The position numbers and the translations under genes were made by a program. The notes under the pieces were generated by a model. It was not told where the DNA came from. It did not search any database and was given only the letters and a program-made list of their open reading frames with translations. DNA of 64,000 nt, taken from positions 132,646-196,645 of the forward strand of contig JAODTK010002699.1 of the NCBI GenBank assembly GCA_026419785.1, given 5' to 3'. The DNA is from Sclerodactyla briareus (Eukaryota > Echinodermata > Holothuroidea > Dendrochirotida > Sclerodactylidae). How positions within the stretch are numbered: position 1 is the first letter of the stretch; every line of letters starts with the position of its first letter. This document shows positions 24,300 through 36,557 of this stretch, one piece after another.

Positions 24300-25375
24300 A
24301 CACCCTCGGTGGACGGATCATTTGCCAACTGACCCAAACAGATTTAGGCCCTATGGCCGCGCTGTTCATCCACTTATCTCGAGCGATGAGCCAATCTCCC
24401 AAAAACCAGCCAAACCTGTCCCCACCAAGAATGTATCTGCTCCCCAAGCAAGTATAGCATGAATCCCATCAGATGTAAAATTAGTTTGAATACTTTTAGA
24501 TTTACGCTGGGCCTGTTGCAAATGTAACAATCCAACAAAACTAACTACACATTGTGGCCTTCCCTCGGATAGGTCTGCAGTGTAGTCAAAAACTATAGCC
24601 TAGTATAACCTATGCACATATGATTGATTGGAAGGCTGAGATCGTGGGAATGACAAAAAACATTGGGTAAATACTCTGTAAATCGTACACTTAGCTTGAA
24701 GGTAGGGCTAGTAAAATAGGAATATGTGAAGTATTTTCTATTTTGACCTCGATCCAATTATGTCTGCGATACGCAGAACCTTGCAGGAAGTAACGTTAGC
24801 CTAATCATACAGCAGTGATTTATTAGGGGCTAATCTATGTGCATATGCGCTGTACCTATCTTACCCATAGAAAATTACAACGTAGAAACTAGAAGCACTA
24901 TTGAGTTGTTACTTGCAGCAAATTGGGTTGCGTTGTTGTTTGTAGTGCTGAGCTGTTGTGCATGACTCCGAGGCGGATGAGGCGTCATCATGTATAAGAA
25001 GGCTCTTCTCCGTTAGGCAATGACTCAGTTGCACAATATTATGAATGAATGGTTAGATTTTTTTTAGTGCCATAATAAGTACTGGGGCTTATCTGTGTGT
25101 TTTGTTTGGGGTAGTGCCAATCTCCATCGCAAAAACAGGAGGGCCGGAAATTTCCCGCTACGACCCATTTCTAGCGGGAATCATGAGGGGACGTGTGCGC
25201 GAATCCCGCAATAGCCGCACCTTAGCGGGGACCACACTGGGTGTTCTATAAAAACATGCTTCCATTGGTACGGGATGGGGACGCTAAACATGAAAAGTTT
25301 TATTTGCCTAATTACAAAAGTATTGTCCAAAAATCTGAATTAGATGAATACAGCCAACACGATGCTACCCTGGAA
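24300..25375. other. Unassigned DNA
   Basis: Nothing recognised. AGCGGG/CCCGCT short motifs cluster at 25155-25225. Confidence 0.35.
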
Positions 25376-25380
25376 ATGTG

Positions 25381-25505
25381 TGCAATTGACTTACCGTTCA
25401 AAAAAATGCTGCTAACAAGAATGTGTGACACACGCACACGCTACCCACATACAAACACACACACGCCATTAGTGACCAAAGAGTCTCTCTGTGAAAGACT
25501 AAATA
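25381..25505 (+). repeat. Family B right-end fragment
   Basis: TGCTAACAAGAATGTGTGACACAC, a CA-rich tract and AGTGACCAAAGAGTCTCTCTGTGAA parallel the B right end, but the hairpin arm GGCGAGAC is lost. Confidence 0.4.
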
Positions 25506-25509
25506 AGAT

Positions 25510-27255
25510 TGGAAGACCCCTGCCGGATTACAGACGACTCTATCATTGAACAGTAATGAATATGGTACCGATACACAGCAGTAACAATTCAGACAATTGC
25601 GGACTGCAGGAGACCCCCCCTCCCCTTTTCACTTGGTCTACCTCTTCTCTTGGCCTAGGCAGGCTTTCTCTACATCCTTCATGCACGCATTCAGAATAAC
25701 AAGATTCCTAAACCTGGAAATTATTGATCATTCTCTCTCGTCTGTTATTCCAAAGTAGGTTAGGTCTAACCCCCCCCCCCCCCCACAGGACACCCGCTTT
25801 CCTGATGTGGCAGTGGGTGGTGCTATTGTGCCTCCATCCATAGCCATCCCTGGATTCCCAAATCATACCACTAACTTGACCCCTTCAAAAGTATTACAAT
25901 TAGCTTTTGTTCCTATGGATTGGCTGACCAATTTACCATGTATCGTGGGGTACCCGTTAAATGCGCATACCCGTCGACTGCCACACCTTGAATTATGATA
26001 GTATCACTTAAAAAAAAAACGCTAAGAATCAGCAAATAAATCGTAATGCTTCGTTGACAAAAAATAATCTGCAGAAAAGGATTATTAATTTAATCTTAGT
26101 TGGTTTTCCTTGGATGCGGAACCAAAATCGTTTAAAAATCACACTACGACGCGGTTAACAATTTGCAATGAACACAAACAAGTACAGTGGCGCACTGACG
26201 GGTACATTGACCAAATGGAGTTTCAGCAAACAGTTTATCGGAAATAGGCTGTAACCTTTCACATTGACGTACAGATCATAGAAGCAAGGACATATAAAGG
26301 TTAAAACATTGCCTAATTCACATAATCAGCTCCTGAAAATTCATGCGACGGCTATAAAAAAACTTACAGTGTTGACTAAGGCTCAAGTGCGCAGTCGACG
26401 GTACGGACCCATTCATACTGTAACGTGCCTAACTGGAGCTAGTCAAGGACAAGGTTAAGTTATGCCAAACTGTGATAAAACAAATGCAAAAGTGCGCGTT
26501 CAATGGCTTACCGAGGCCCAGATTCCTAATCGTGGACCTTTTCACAAATACAGAAACTTTAAGGTGGTCAACGTTTTCAAATAAGTAACAGCTAGCAAAA
26601 CCCCCATGGAAAAACCAATGCCACCAATGAGGCTAGGCCTAACTACTACTAGCTAGGCCTAGTAGTTAGTGGCCACCCCTGAATTGCTATAAAGTTCTTA
26701 AAGATACTTGATTGACTGACATAGGAATAACTACTTCATGACAAAGTAGCCAATTAAAGCATTTAAAGGTACAGGTAAATAAGTGTAATGAGAAAAAACA
26801 ATTCTCCTCAGGACTGTGCAGCAATGTCAGATAAACTTTCGCGAAACCGGTACCACGTCATAAAAAGTCCAACCCATCTGGAAAAAAACGATAAAACACA
26901 ATTCATCGTTCACGGTTCTAAGGATTCTTGTGATAGTCGTTTTAAACTACTGCAGTAACTAGCATATTACCTAATTACCAATTACTGACCCTACCTCCCA
27001 CGTAAATTAGTAATTAAAATCACTTAATATTCAACTCTCTAGTCTTCTGCCTTCTATCATTGGCGGACGCAGCGAACATTAAGCAGCGAATAATAAAGGT
27101 TAGCTTATTGCAATCCGGAACGGCTTAGACTGTGAATTTCCGTGATAAACGGATAAGTACCGAGGATGGTTGCAAAGCGCTAGGAGTGAGAAAAGAAAAT
27201 ATGTGCGCAAACGTAAATATGGCGGAAAGCGTCCGAATTAGTGGGGACTCAGTCA
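25510..27255. other. Unassigned DNA with a C15 run and a short hairpin
   Basis: A C15 run lies at 25770-25784. Near 26639-26670 a perfect 10-bp stem, CTAACTACTA and TAGTAGTTAG, encloses an 11-base loop. No exons are recognised. Confidence 0.4.
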
Positions 27256-27259
27256 GAAA

Positions 27260-27530
27260 ACTTCCTACCCTGGGGCAAAAGTGTCACAGCGGGCTCCATG
27301 GGCCCGGGTAAGTAGACCCGCGTCACCAGACCGTGACTGAACGGGGATTATTCGGCGATAAAATCGCCGGATCCGGTCGGGGGAAAATGGGGTATTTTCA
27401 AGGGCATAGGGAGCACATTTCGAAACTGTGATCGACCATGATGGGGGTGTTCGGTTGGGGAGATGGCCCTCTACCACACACCTTTCGATACCCTGGGGCG
27501 GAAGAGTGTCACAGCGAGTATGTACCATAA
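27260..27530. repeat. 225-bp tandem repeat family, cluster 1
   Basis: TACCCTGGGGCAAAAGTGTC (27266) recurs as TACCCTGGGGCGGAAGAGTG (27489), 223 bases apart. Between them lie GGTCGGGGGAAAATGGGG and TTTCGAAACTGTGATCGACC, shared with cluster 2 at 28.66-29.0 kb. Confidence 0.65.
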
Positions 27531-27824
27531 GCAGGGCGTAAATACGGGGGGGGGGGAGGCAGGGGCCGTAAATAAGGGGGGGGGGGCCTGTACGGGGGGC
27601 GATGTGACCCCCTGTGAAAATCAGAAGTCGTTCTGGGCCGACAAAAAAAAATTCGGTCTTCGCTCGAGTTAGGTGGAAATTATTTGATTTTAGCCATCAT
27701 GACCTAGTATTTTCTAACTAAGATGTGCCTCTGCCTGAAAATTGAACTCGTTCACCTCACATTGATCATATTACGATCGATTCGTCCCCACCTGAAACTA
27801 CATTAGAAATATCGACGTACAATA

Positions 27825-28642
27825 CAGGGGCGGCGCCAGGGGAGCAGGCCCCCCCCCCACGCCCCTCGTGCCCCCCCCCCCCTCTTGTCGGGAGCCAAAG
27901 CGGAGAAAAGACGGAGAAGAGAGGAAACGTCAGGCGATGACGAAAAATAGGTGCGCTGACGCACGGCCGGGGAGTGCAGCAAATTGATTTAACTAGATGG
28001 ACATGTGTGCCAGTTTCAAGCCCATGGACAATATTAAATATTCGGTAGGCCCTATCAGCTCTGGCTAGAAAGACCATGATGTGGATGCTAATGCTCCTCA
28101 GTCTTCCATGATACCAGTCATCATTATGTGGAGTAGGTTCAAGCACTTGAAAAATCACGTGTCATAACTCAGTCAAGCGTTACAGCAATCTAGTCTTAAT
28201 CTGATAACCAAATATGACCTGAACAGGTTATTCATGTTAGCTAGGTTACTTACAGACCGTTTTGAAAAACATTATCTTAACACACAGTTACACGTAGTCG
28301 GGGAAAAAAAAAATATGTTGGCAGAAAAATGAAATTTTTAATAGGTAATTCATGCTAGAGATGTACTAGGATAGCACCATTGTGAGGTGTATGAGGGGTT
28401 TCAGGTTTGCAAACATTCCGAAGTGGAGGGGGCCCTACCTTCCTGTAGACCACTCCCACAGTCAGTCATAACACGAGATCACAACGAGAAGATTGGCCAC
28501 CCAGTAGGGGACCCAGAGCACCCTCACGACCGCATGGCGCCACCTCTGGAAATACCGATAATAAGAATCGGTCTCACAAAAGTGTCGGTCTCAAAATGAT
28601 TTCACACCCCCCCCCCCTGGAATTGTCGTATATACGCCCCTG
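27825..28642. mobile_element. Possible hAT-like element bounded by CAGGGGCG ends
   Basis: The left end CAGGGGCGGCGCCAGG is followed by C-rich tracts. The right end, read on the minus strand, is CAGGGGCGTATATACGAC preceded by a C13 run. CAGGGGCG starts are common in hAT-type miniature elements. The flanks GTACAATA and ACAATTAA share ACAAT but are out of register, so a target duplication is not shown. The interior may be composite. Confidence 0.35.
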
Positions 28643-28659
28643 ACAATTAAGCCCCGAAA

Positions 28660-29000
28660 GCTATACGAGAAGTGCCTATATGACGCGGATATAGGCGGAT
28701 TTAAAATCGCAATCGAGTCGCGAAAAAACCGGATATTTCCAAAGGGCGTTTTGGTAAACATTTCGAAACTGGATCGACCATGATGGGGTGTTTCGGGTAG
28801 GGGAGAAGTCCCTACCATCACATTCCAGCTTACCCTGGGGGAAAAATGCCCTAGCGGGGCTATGTGCCAGGGATAGTAGGCCCCGACGTGACGTAAACGT
28901 GGTATTATAGGCGAAAATAGAGATCGGTCGGAGGGAAAAGGGTATTTCAAAGGGCAGCAGTTTTGGGAAACATTCGAAACTGTGATCGACCAAAATGTCA
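28660..29000. repeat. 225-bp tandem repeat family, cluster 2
   Basis: Two diverged units share TTTCGAAACTGGATCGACC, TTACCCTGGGGGAAAAATG and CGGTCGGAGGGAAAAGGG with cluster 1. Confidence 0.65.
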
Positions 29001-29045
29001 AGAACCCCCTGTTATGGCAAGTTATAAGCGATTCTTTACCTTGTC
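29001..29045 (+). repeat. Left half of a 3-kb-spaced inverted repeat pair
   Basis: AGAACCCCCTGTTATGGCAA and TTATAAGCGAT at about 29001-29036 match the reverse complement of 31968-32015 with only a few differences. The pair faces inward across about 3.0 kb, like terminal inverted repeats. Confidence 0.6.
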
Positions 29046-31965
29046 CCACTGACCTCTACAGTACGCTATTCCGTTTAGTGAAGGAGTTTAGCGAGGAGAA
29101 GTGAAGCGGAGAGGATGTGATATGCAAGGAAGGAAGAGAGGTGAGAACGTGGTGTGTGAGAGCAGGGTAAGTGTGTGTAAACTATGGTGATTTCACCCAC
29201 ATTGGAAATGGAATCTACTGACAGCTGCGTTGAGCTGAGAACACCTCTGTTTTGGCGTTCTTTTCGGATGACAAGAGCTGACCAAACATAATGATCACCC
29301 CTAAAACACCAGTACACAGGGTCAGAGCCCTAGGTGTCAAATATTTGTTGACGTATACTGGTGAACATTTTGTACATGAACAGTAAATGCGTTGACAAAA
29401 GATCAAATTCGAGACAGGCGACGAAACACCACAATGGTAATCTTGCTGGTTAGTTGAAGAGATGACTGTGAACCAGGCTGGCCAAGTCATTGGGAATATT
29501 AACCGCTGTTCGTTCTCTGGTCCAGCCTAGAACCATGACTGAATCGATTAACACTGGCCAAACTTGATTTATCGTCCACTCGTCTGGTTGACAAATGGAT
29601 GATGAACCAGGACTGAGATGGCAACCTTGTCAAAATTCTGTATTTTTGTTGTGCCTGGTTAAATATGAGGCAAATAGACCAGGCTTAGCGTCGGCGATAT
29701 CCGTCCCAAAAGAATGGAACGGGTCTGGACGTAGCTAGGGTCATATGATTGGGGGTGGGGGGGGGGTTAAGAAGTCAAAACTTCCAACTGGCTAGATTCT
29801 TTTTTCCAACTCACCCTACTCCTGTACTGAAAGGTGCATTTTTTTGCGTTCCCTTTTTCGTCCATCTCGGGGCCCCGCCTTTTTTTTTTTTTAAGAGGTT
29901 CTCGTCAACTTTGTGAAAAGTATCAATGAGACCTGAGATTCACAGAAGGAGTTCAGATGAAGTGATTCGATTGAGGCCCATCTCATCGAAAACTGTTTTT
30001 CCGGGATGGACTATGGACATTCGCCTTATGTACGGAAGATGGCGCTAGACACAAAGCTTCGAGTAAGATACCAAGTAACACAACGCGATATAACTGTATA
30101 GGCCTCCTCTCTATACCAAGTGCTATTATAGTGCATTCAGACTGGCCTTAGTGTCACTCTCGGTATTTGGAAGGGTAGTGGCCGCTGGTCGCCACAAGCT
30201 CACGACGTACCACACAGCACTGACAGGCAGTGCCGAATCTTCTAACAATCAGTGCGTAAGAACAGTATTTTTAAGCGGGATGCTGAATCTGATAATGTAT
30301 CTCGGTGAGGGTGGGAAGGGGAGGGGTGAAGGGGAGGGGTGCCCTCCCCTCCCCCTTCAATTTGGTGAATCCGCACTCCCAAAACGCTTCACTTCATTCC
30401 AGAAATAATTTCGCATTTTCCCATGTCTTAAACTAGATGCTATTTGTTTTTCTCTGCAAAACGAATCGAGGGCAGCAACTAGATTAATTACAATTTAGAT
30501 CCACTTTTCAGAGGACCGCCGATGCCCCCCTCCCTCCCATCAGGTGGCCTTAGATGCAATCTGATGCTTACTACACGCCTACCTTCACATCGTTCCAAAA
30601 TAATTTTGCATTTTCACGTCCTCAGATGCGACTTGCTACTCCAGGGGATCTTGTGATTTTTTTGGCCAAATTGTACTGAGCCTCCAATGGCATGTACTTA
30701 GGGTTCTTCTTTTGGGGTTTTTTTTGGTGCAATTCTTACCTGACAGCGGACCGCCACATAGTGTCATACGTGTAGTCCCGTACCGGCCCCCATTTTTGGC
30801 GGTTTTTCCGGCCCTTCTATCATAATTTTTGCCAGTCCAGCGTGGCGTCGCTGAACTTTTCATACTGGGGGCACAATGGGGGCACAGACATTTTCAGGGG
30901 TGCAAAAGAATAGTATCTAAGCGGATCGCCACAATTGGTTGGCGAGGAGCGTCCATGCCATTTTTTGGTTGCGCAAGCCCCCAGATGGTCGGAAATTAAC
31001 TCTCCCGGGCGTTTTGTGGGCTGCCAAACCTGGGAATTTTGTGATCAAAATTTTGTAATCAGTGGAAAAATTAGAACATTTGTCAGACTCGATCTTAATT
31101 GCTGCCCCGACTTAAATTAATGTTCACAGTTGTGCTCCTAACAAGTGGCAAGCGAAAGTGCGGCATTTGTTTTGTTTTTTTAACCGGGGGGGGGGGGGTT
31201 CCCCCGGCACATCTGGAAAAACAGGGATCTCGTTGTACACGCCTTCAGCTGACATCCAGGACGCTATTTTCTATTTTAAACCCATGCAGAATGCGAAATT
31301 GCACTAGCCTAATGTAAAATTATGCTTGTGGGTCAATTCGTAGATTTTTACAAGCTTCCCGTATTGGTTGTACGCGAATCTAATCCCTGCCCTAATCTCT
31401 AATCATTATAATAAACGCAATTGATTGTCATACAATTACCGAAAGCCATCACGGCGGTCGTTGTAACAGCGTGTTAATTGAAAGAGGAAGTTTTGTGATT
31501 GCGCGCGAGCGCGCAAAATGTTTTGCAATATCTGTAAAAATTACAATTCTTGTTTTGATTGGACTTCACGTTTTTACATGAATAAGAAGTATTCCTTTTG
31601 GTCGAGTTGAAAAATTTATAAAGTTGACGGGCTCGGACCTCAGTCGTAAGATAGACTCTGGCGATCTGTCATAAATTCCAACTGGATATTCGAAAATTCC
31701 AACTGCAAGGGCGCTCTGTGACCATTTGGGGGGGGGGGTTGAGACACCCCTACCCCCCCCCCCCCGACCCCCGCTCGCGACGTCCCTGGGAGATGATTAA
31801 TGGACAAGAAAAGGTATTTCGACAAATTGCCATAGCAACATCGACTTGCATGACAAACTAGGGTTGGGGTCGTATGACACTTGTCACTGGCCAAGACTCA
31901 TGGTTCTGAATGGAACTCAGTCCGCGGACGAATGGAGTTCCAAAACGAGTGGGGCAGGCGAGGGG
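29046..31965. other. Region between the inverted pair; hAT-like ends, unassigned interior
   Basis: GGACGTAGCTAGGGTC with a G-rich tract at 29724-29768 and, on the minus strand, CAGGGACGTCGCGAGCGGGG ending near 31788 both look like hAT-type element ends. The interior has GC-rich and homopolymer tracts (30300-30355, 31187-31199, 31729-31768). No transposase motif is recognised. Confidence 0.3.
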
Positions 31966-31967
31966 TT

Positions 31968-32015
31968 GTAAGTGATCGCTTATAAATTGCCATAACAGGG
32001 GGTTCTGGACAAATT
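31968..32015 (-). repeat. Right half of a 3-kb-spaced inverted repeat pair
   Basis: The minus strand reads AGAACCCCCTGTTATGGCAA then TTTATAAGCGATCACTTAC, matching 29001-29045. A minus-strand open frame of 80 codons (31898-32140) covers it without a known domain. Confidence 0.6.
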
Positions 32016-32154
32016 ATTGCGCAGATTGCACTTAACCTTTTACCACGCGACCTCTGCAGACGTAACACAGCGGCTACAAAGGCGGTGGGTTTGGAACTCT
32101 CAGTGAGAAGGTCGGTGTAGATAGCTTGACCGGCCAACAAGCCAGCACGGAGAG

Positions 32155-33690
32155 GAGAGTACTCACAATGTGATTTTGGGAGAGCTGGCTGGGTCTGAGA
32201 AATGGGATTGGATGACTAACAAAAAAAATAGGCCCCTAAGATTTATTCCATAATAAAAAAAAATGTAGCCCCTAAGATTAATAGAGGATCCTTTGCTACG
32301 AGAGCATTCTTTTGGCCAGTGGGTAGGGTCTGATGTATGCCTATCTTATTCGGGGATATAGAGAGTACTCACACAGTGATTTGGGAGCAGCTGGCTGGGT
32401 TTTGAAAAATTTCGAAATTGTTATTCTTTTTTGCGTATGAACTCCTTGACCAATTACACGGATTTTCTACCGAATGTCGATTTTAAGGGGGGAAATAGCG
32501 CCCACAGAGTCATCACTGCTGCGATCCAACCGAGGACACAACACTGCCGTATCTCAACAATGTGATAGTATCAACATTATTGAACCGTAATGGAACAGGG
32601 AGGGGTGGAGGTGATCTCCTACCTGTAGTACGCCTCGAGATCGTATGTCTCGTGCCATAACGTCGTCACTGTTCGATCTTCTGTTGCCACGGCCATATCA
32701 CCTGAATATACCGGTTCTCGTCAGATCACCTAAGTCAAGCAACGTCGAGCCCATTCGGACTGGAGGGGTGACCCGCATGGGAATACTGGGTGTCGTAGGT
32801 TTTATTCTTTCCGATTTTTTTTTATTATCATGTGTCTGGCTGCATGATCGCATAGCAATGATGCGCCGCAGTTGAGAGCAATAAAGAGAGGGGAAAAAAA
32901 AAAAAAACGATGATTGAACGGTTAAATGTCAAACTAGGTGAAATTCTACCTGGATTCCCAACAAACTCAAACCATTAGTTACTTTGCAAATATGCCCTTT
33001 CCTTTCAGCAAAACAAAACCCATCAGATATGATTAAGTAACAGAGAAATGGGTTTCAGGGAAGGTTTTGAGGCCACTATGATTGGTAGGGTAGCGAAACC
33101 TCTGTGTAGGAACGTCGCTAATGGGCGTCCACTACCTAAAGGACCGTCACGGCAGACCTTGGCGATATTCATTGTAGGCTGCTAGCTAGGTGTGGAGCGA
33201 GGTAAAAATTGCATCAGTAACACCGCCGAAGAGATCAGTATCAATCTTGGGCGCGCTTACTTTCTTCTCCAGAATCAGCAGCCGGCTTGTCGGGTATTGC
33301 GGAAAGTGTTTCAACAATTTTGACCAAGATTGCAATTACAACGACCAGGGAGGGGTCGACCGCACACCTCTTTACGTCTCGTGTGCCTCGCGACCTTTGA
33401 CATGAAATGTTGAGTGCAACCAAATGAAGTCACTTTCTCACGGAGAATGGCGAGCAATAGACATGATAGATTCACCTCGCACAGTGGGCTGAGAAAAAGG
33501 ATTTGACACATATAAAATATAGGCTCCCTAAGAATTCTATCGAGCGATCCTATAGGTTAAATGAGCTATTGTTTGCCCCGAGTGAGTCTGGTGCACTGCC
33601 TATCTTATCAGTTTACGGAGAGTACTCACACTGTGATGTGGGAGAGCTGGCTGGGTCTGAGAAAATGGAATTAACAGATCACAAAAAACG
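32155..33690. repeat. Segment S1, uninterrupted copy of a duplicated 1.5-kb segment
   Basis: This is collinear with 40722-41376 plus 43162-43915. Shared landmarks are TAGGCCCCTAAGATTTA, GAGAGTACTCACA, GAGCTGGCTGGGT, CGTCATCACTGCT, GATCTTCTGTTGCCA, TACCTGGATTCCC, CCTTTCCTTTCAG, TCTTCTCCAGAATCAGC and GAATGGCGAGCAA. The two ends carry a related block of about 150 bp (32225-32400 and 33510-33665), so it may be a unit of a larger tandem or a small terminal-repeat element. No gene is recognised. Confidence 0.75.
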
Positions 33691-33694
33691 ACCA

Positions 33695-34095
33695 GGCCAT
33701 TCTGGACTTATCGTGTTAACAAGGTTTTAAAACCTCGACCTCTCTTGACCTTGGACGTCGTAACCCAAAAACAATAGGGATCATGTACTCATTATGGGGA
33801 CCCATATACCAAGTATACTTGATATCCTCGAAGGGGGTCGAGTTATCGTTTTTAAACGCAGCTAAAATTGGCCAAATTATCACTTTCCCAATTTTTTTTT
33901 TTCCGATCTGACCCAAGATTTCACCAAAAACAATAGGGTCCCAGTACTCCTCACGAGAAAGCTGCATACCGAACTTTCAACCTGATCGGACAGGCATCTT
34001 GAACTTTCATGTTTCACAAGATTTTTCAACACTATGACATATCTCGACCTCAGATGACCTTTGGACCCAGCCCAAAAAAAAAATCATGTACTTTA
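33695..34095 (+). repeat. Family C internal units
   Basis: CCATTCTGGACTTATCGTG, CTCATTATGGGGACCC and GGTCGAGTTATCG identify family C core sequence. It begins directly at the S1 end without a left stem-loop. Confidence 0.5.
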
Positions 34096-34104
34096 ATGGG
34101 AATC

Positions 34105-34365
34105 CATATGTTTGGTCTGATCAGGTTCAAATTTGGTGTGTAGCTTACACCCTTAGGGGGATACAGAACCCTTTCGTTTTTGGTATAGGTCGGGTGAATT
34201 TTGGTCAACATAGAATTTGTGAAGTAAAATTTGGCCATTTTGGCTTGTAACACACTACCTCGACCCCACCTGTATGGTGAAGTTCCTACGTGGTTGTGTG
34301 TGTCCGCATGATAGTACATAACGCCATCGTTTTGGGTCAGGTCAGAGATCATACAGAGTCTACAG
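34105..34365 (-). repeat. Family C unit in inverted orientation
   Basis: The minus strand reads ACCCAAAACGATGG, TACTATCATGCGG, ACCTGACC and GAACCTGATCAG in the order of the C unit, opposite to the neighbouring plus-strand units. Confidence 0.55.
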
Positions 34366-34399
34366 CGGTTACAATCTCCCACTTGATTTTGGTATAGCC

Positions 34400-35100
34400 T
34401 TACACCCTATAATCAGTGATCAATTTTAAATTCGTAAGGGCTGATTATTGACAATGTTCTACTTGGAGAGTGAAGAGTATCTTTTTGGTGAAAATGGGAC
34501 TAAGAATTGCCCTAAATTATGCAAATTTAGACACAATAGCACTTCTATTGACCCATTTGCTCATTTCACAATCTCAGGACCACACTTAATCCTTTCATTG
34601 CACACCAAACTTGAACATTTCATGAAGAACATTTATACACACTGCATCACCCCCAGTGACTCGAGTCCATGTTATGTAACATTTTGGGGGACTAACAGTA
34701 AACCATACCAATCAGCTTCAGGAAAATCAACCACTTTGAAATTGGAAACACCATGCGATAGACACCCTGAATGACCTCCATGTCTCCACCCTAGTGAATA
34801 ATTACAATTTTATGACCAGTGAATATCACAAGAGTGCTCTATTAACAGAAATAGTGTAATTTTGCATAAATTATGCAAAGTAGACGACTCACTTACTATA
34901 TTGGCGCGAAATCGATCATTACATCTACGTCATATCCCGCATCTATGGTGCCCCCAAGTCACATATCAGCCTACGTTCATCGTATCTTGCTACAAGACGG
35001 AACAATAGAATTACTAAAATAGTCTAATTACTTACTTATTATGACTTTTGGTTCCCCACATCTATCAAGCAGATCGTGTTCACACTAATCCCGATGCCCC
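34400..35100 (+). repeat. Family B internal fragment
   Basis: This is collinear with the B body at 8.66-9.35 kb (AAATTATGCAAATTTAGACAC, CATCACCCCCAGTGACT, GTGTTCACACTAATCCCGATG). Neither terminus is present. Many single-base indels separate it from the 8.7-kb copy. Confidence 0.6.
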
Positions 35101-35380
35101 CTAAATTGACCTCTTCTATCTTTTACACACAGAGGTCACTGGGGTCAAATATGGTCCATTTCGATCAGAAGGTCCCTTGAGGGTCCGAAAATGGGCTAAA
35201 AATTTTATTCGGGCCCAAAACATAGTAAGGTTCAATTTGAGGTTCAAAGGTCACGATGGGGTCACCGAGTGATCACAATGGCCACTCCCCACCGCATCAG
35301 ACTCTGGTTTCCATTGTTATGCGAAAAACTATTTTTGACCTTTATACCTTGGATGATGGGGACCCTTTTTATTAACATAA

Positions 35381-36557
35381 AGCCAAAAGGCGTATTGATT
35401 CCGTGACTCTTTCTGACAACCATAGCCAGACACAAGGACAAGTGGAGAGTGTACGCTGTATGAACCTCTGTATGATTCTGCCTGACCCAAAACGATAGGG
35501 TTTTATGTACTCATCATGAGGAACCACACATCCAGTCTGAACTGTTCATCCATCCAGGTGGGGTCGAGTTATTGTGTTCACAAGCCCAAATTGGCCAAAT
35601 TCTTTACTTTTCAAAAATTTCCTTTTCTGACCAAAATTCACCCCGACATATACAAAACGACAGGGTTCCTGTACTCCCCATAGAAGCTACACACCAAATT
35701 TGAACCTGATCAGAACCAACCATTCTGGACTTTCCCGTGTTCACAAGGTTTTCAACTTTGGACCTCTGGTGACCTCATATGACCTCTGACCTACCCCAAA
35801 CAAGAAGGTTCATGTACTCACATGGTGAACCACTACCGTATGAGCTTCAATCATCTAGGTGGGGTCAGTTATCTGGTTCGCCAAGCCAAAATTGGCCAAA
35901 ATGTATTTACTTTTCCCAAATTGCCTTTTTGAGGAACAAATTCCCCCCGACCTATAACCAAAACACTGGGGTTCCTGTACTCCACAAGAAAGCTATACAC
36001 CCAATTTGAACCTGATCAGACCACCCATTCGTACTTATCGTGTTCACCAGGTTTGCAGACTTTGACCTCTGGTGACCTCAATGGACCTCTGACCTGACCC
36101 CAACGATAGGGTGCAGGTACTCATCATGGGACACACTCCAGTATGAGCTTCATCCATCCAAGAGGTGCGAGTATCGTTCACAATCCCAAAATTCCAATTA
36201 TTGCTTTTCACAAATTGGTCTATTTTTTGACCAAAATTCACGCCTTACCATCCAAAAACATAGGGTTCCTGTAACTCCCATAAGAGCTACACACCAAATT
36301 TGAACCCGATCATACCAACCTTCTGGTTTCGTGTTCACAAGGTTTTCCAGACTTTGACCTCTGTGCCGCTGACCTGACCCCAAAACAATAGGGATCATGT
36401 ACTCTCATGGGGAACACACATACAACCAAGTTGACTTCTCATCCAGGCGGGTCGAGTTATTATGTTCCGCCCAGCCAGGGCATCACACATACTACATACA
36501 TACACACAACAACACACTGCATACTGCATAATTCCTCCGACTCGTCAAGGAATCAAA
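35381..36557 (+). mobile_element. Family C Helentron-like element with both ends
   Basis: The left end is AGCC-AAAA-GGC with GTATTGATTCCGTGACTC (35390-35410). Four to five tandem units of about 245 bp follow (landmarks near 35510, 35755, 36050 and 36345: GACCTCTGGTGACCTC, ATGTACTCATCATG, GTGGGGTCGAGTTAT, TACACACCAAATTTGAACC). A CA/TA tract (36485-36515) leads to the hairpin ATTCCTCCGAC-TC-GTCAAGGAAT (36531-36553) and CAAAAG. It splits a 953-bp array unit whose unbroken form is present at 37505 and 38460. No coding capacity. Confidence 0.75.

Noticed and set aside
23800-24300. 166-codon open frame as a gene
   Set aside because: It crosses a probable miniature transposon and homopolymer runs, with no domain.
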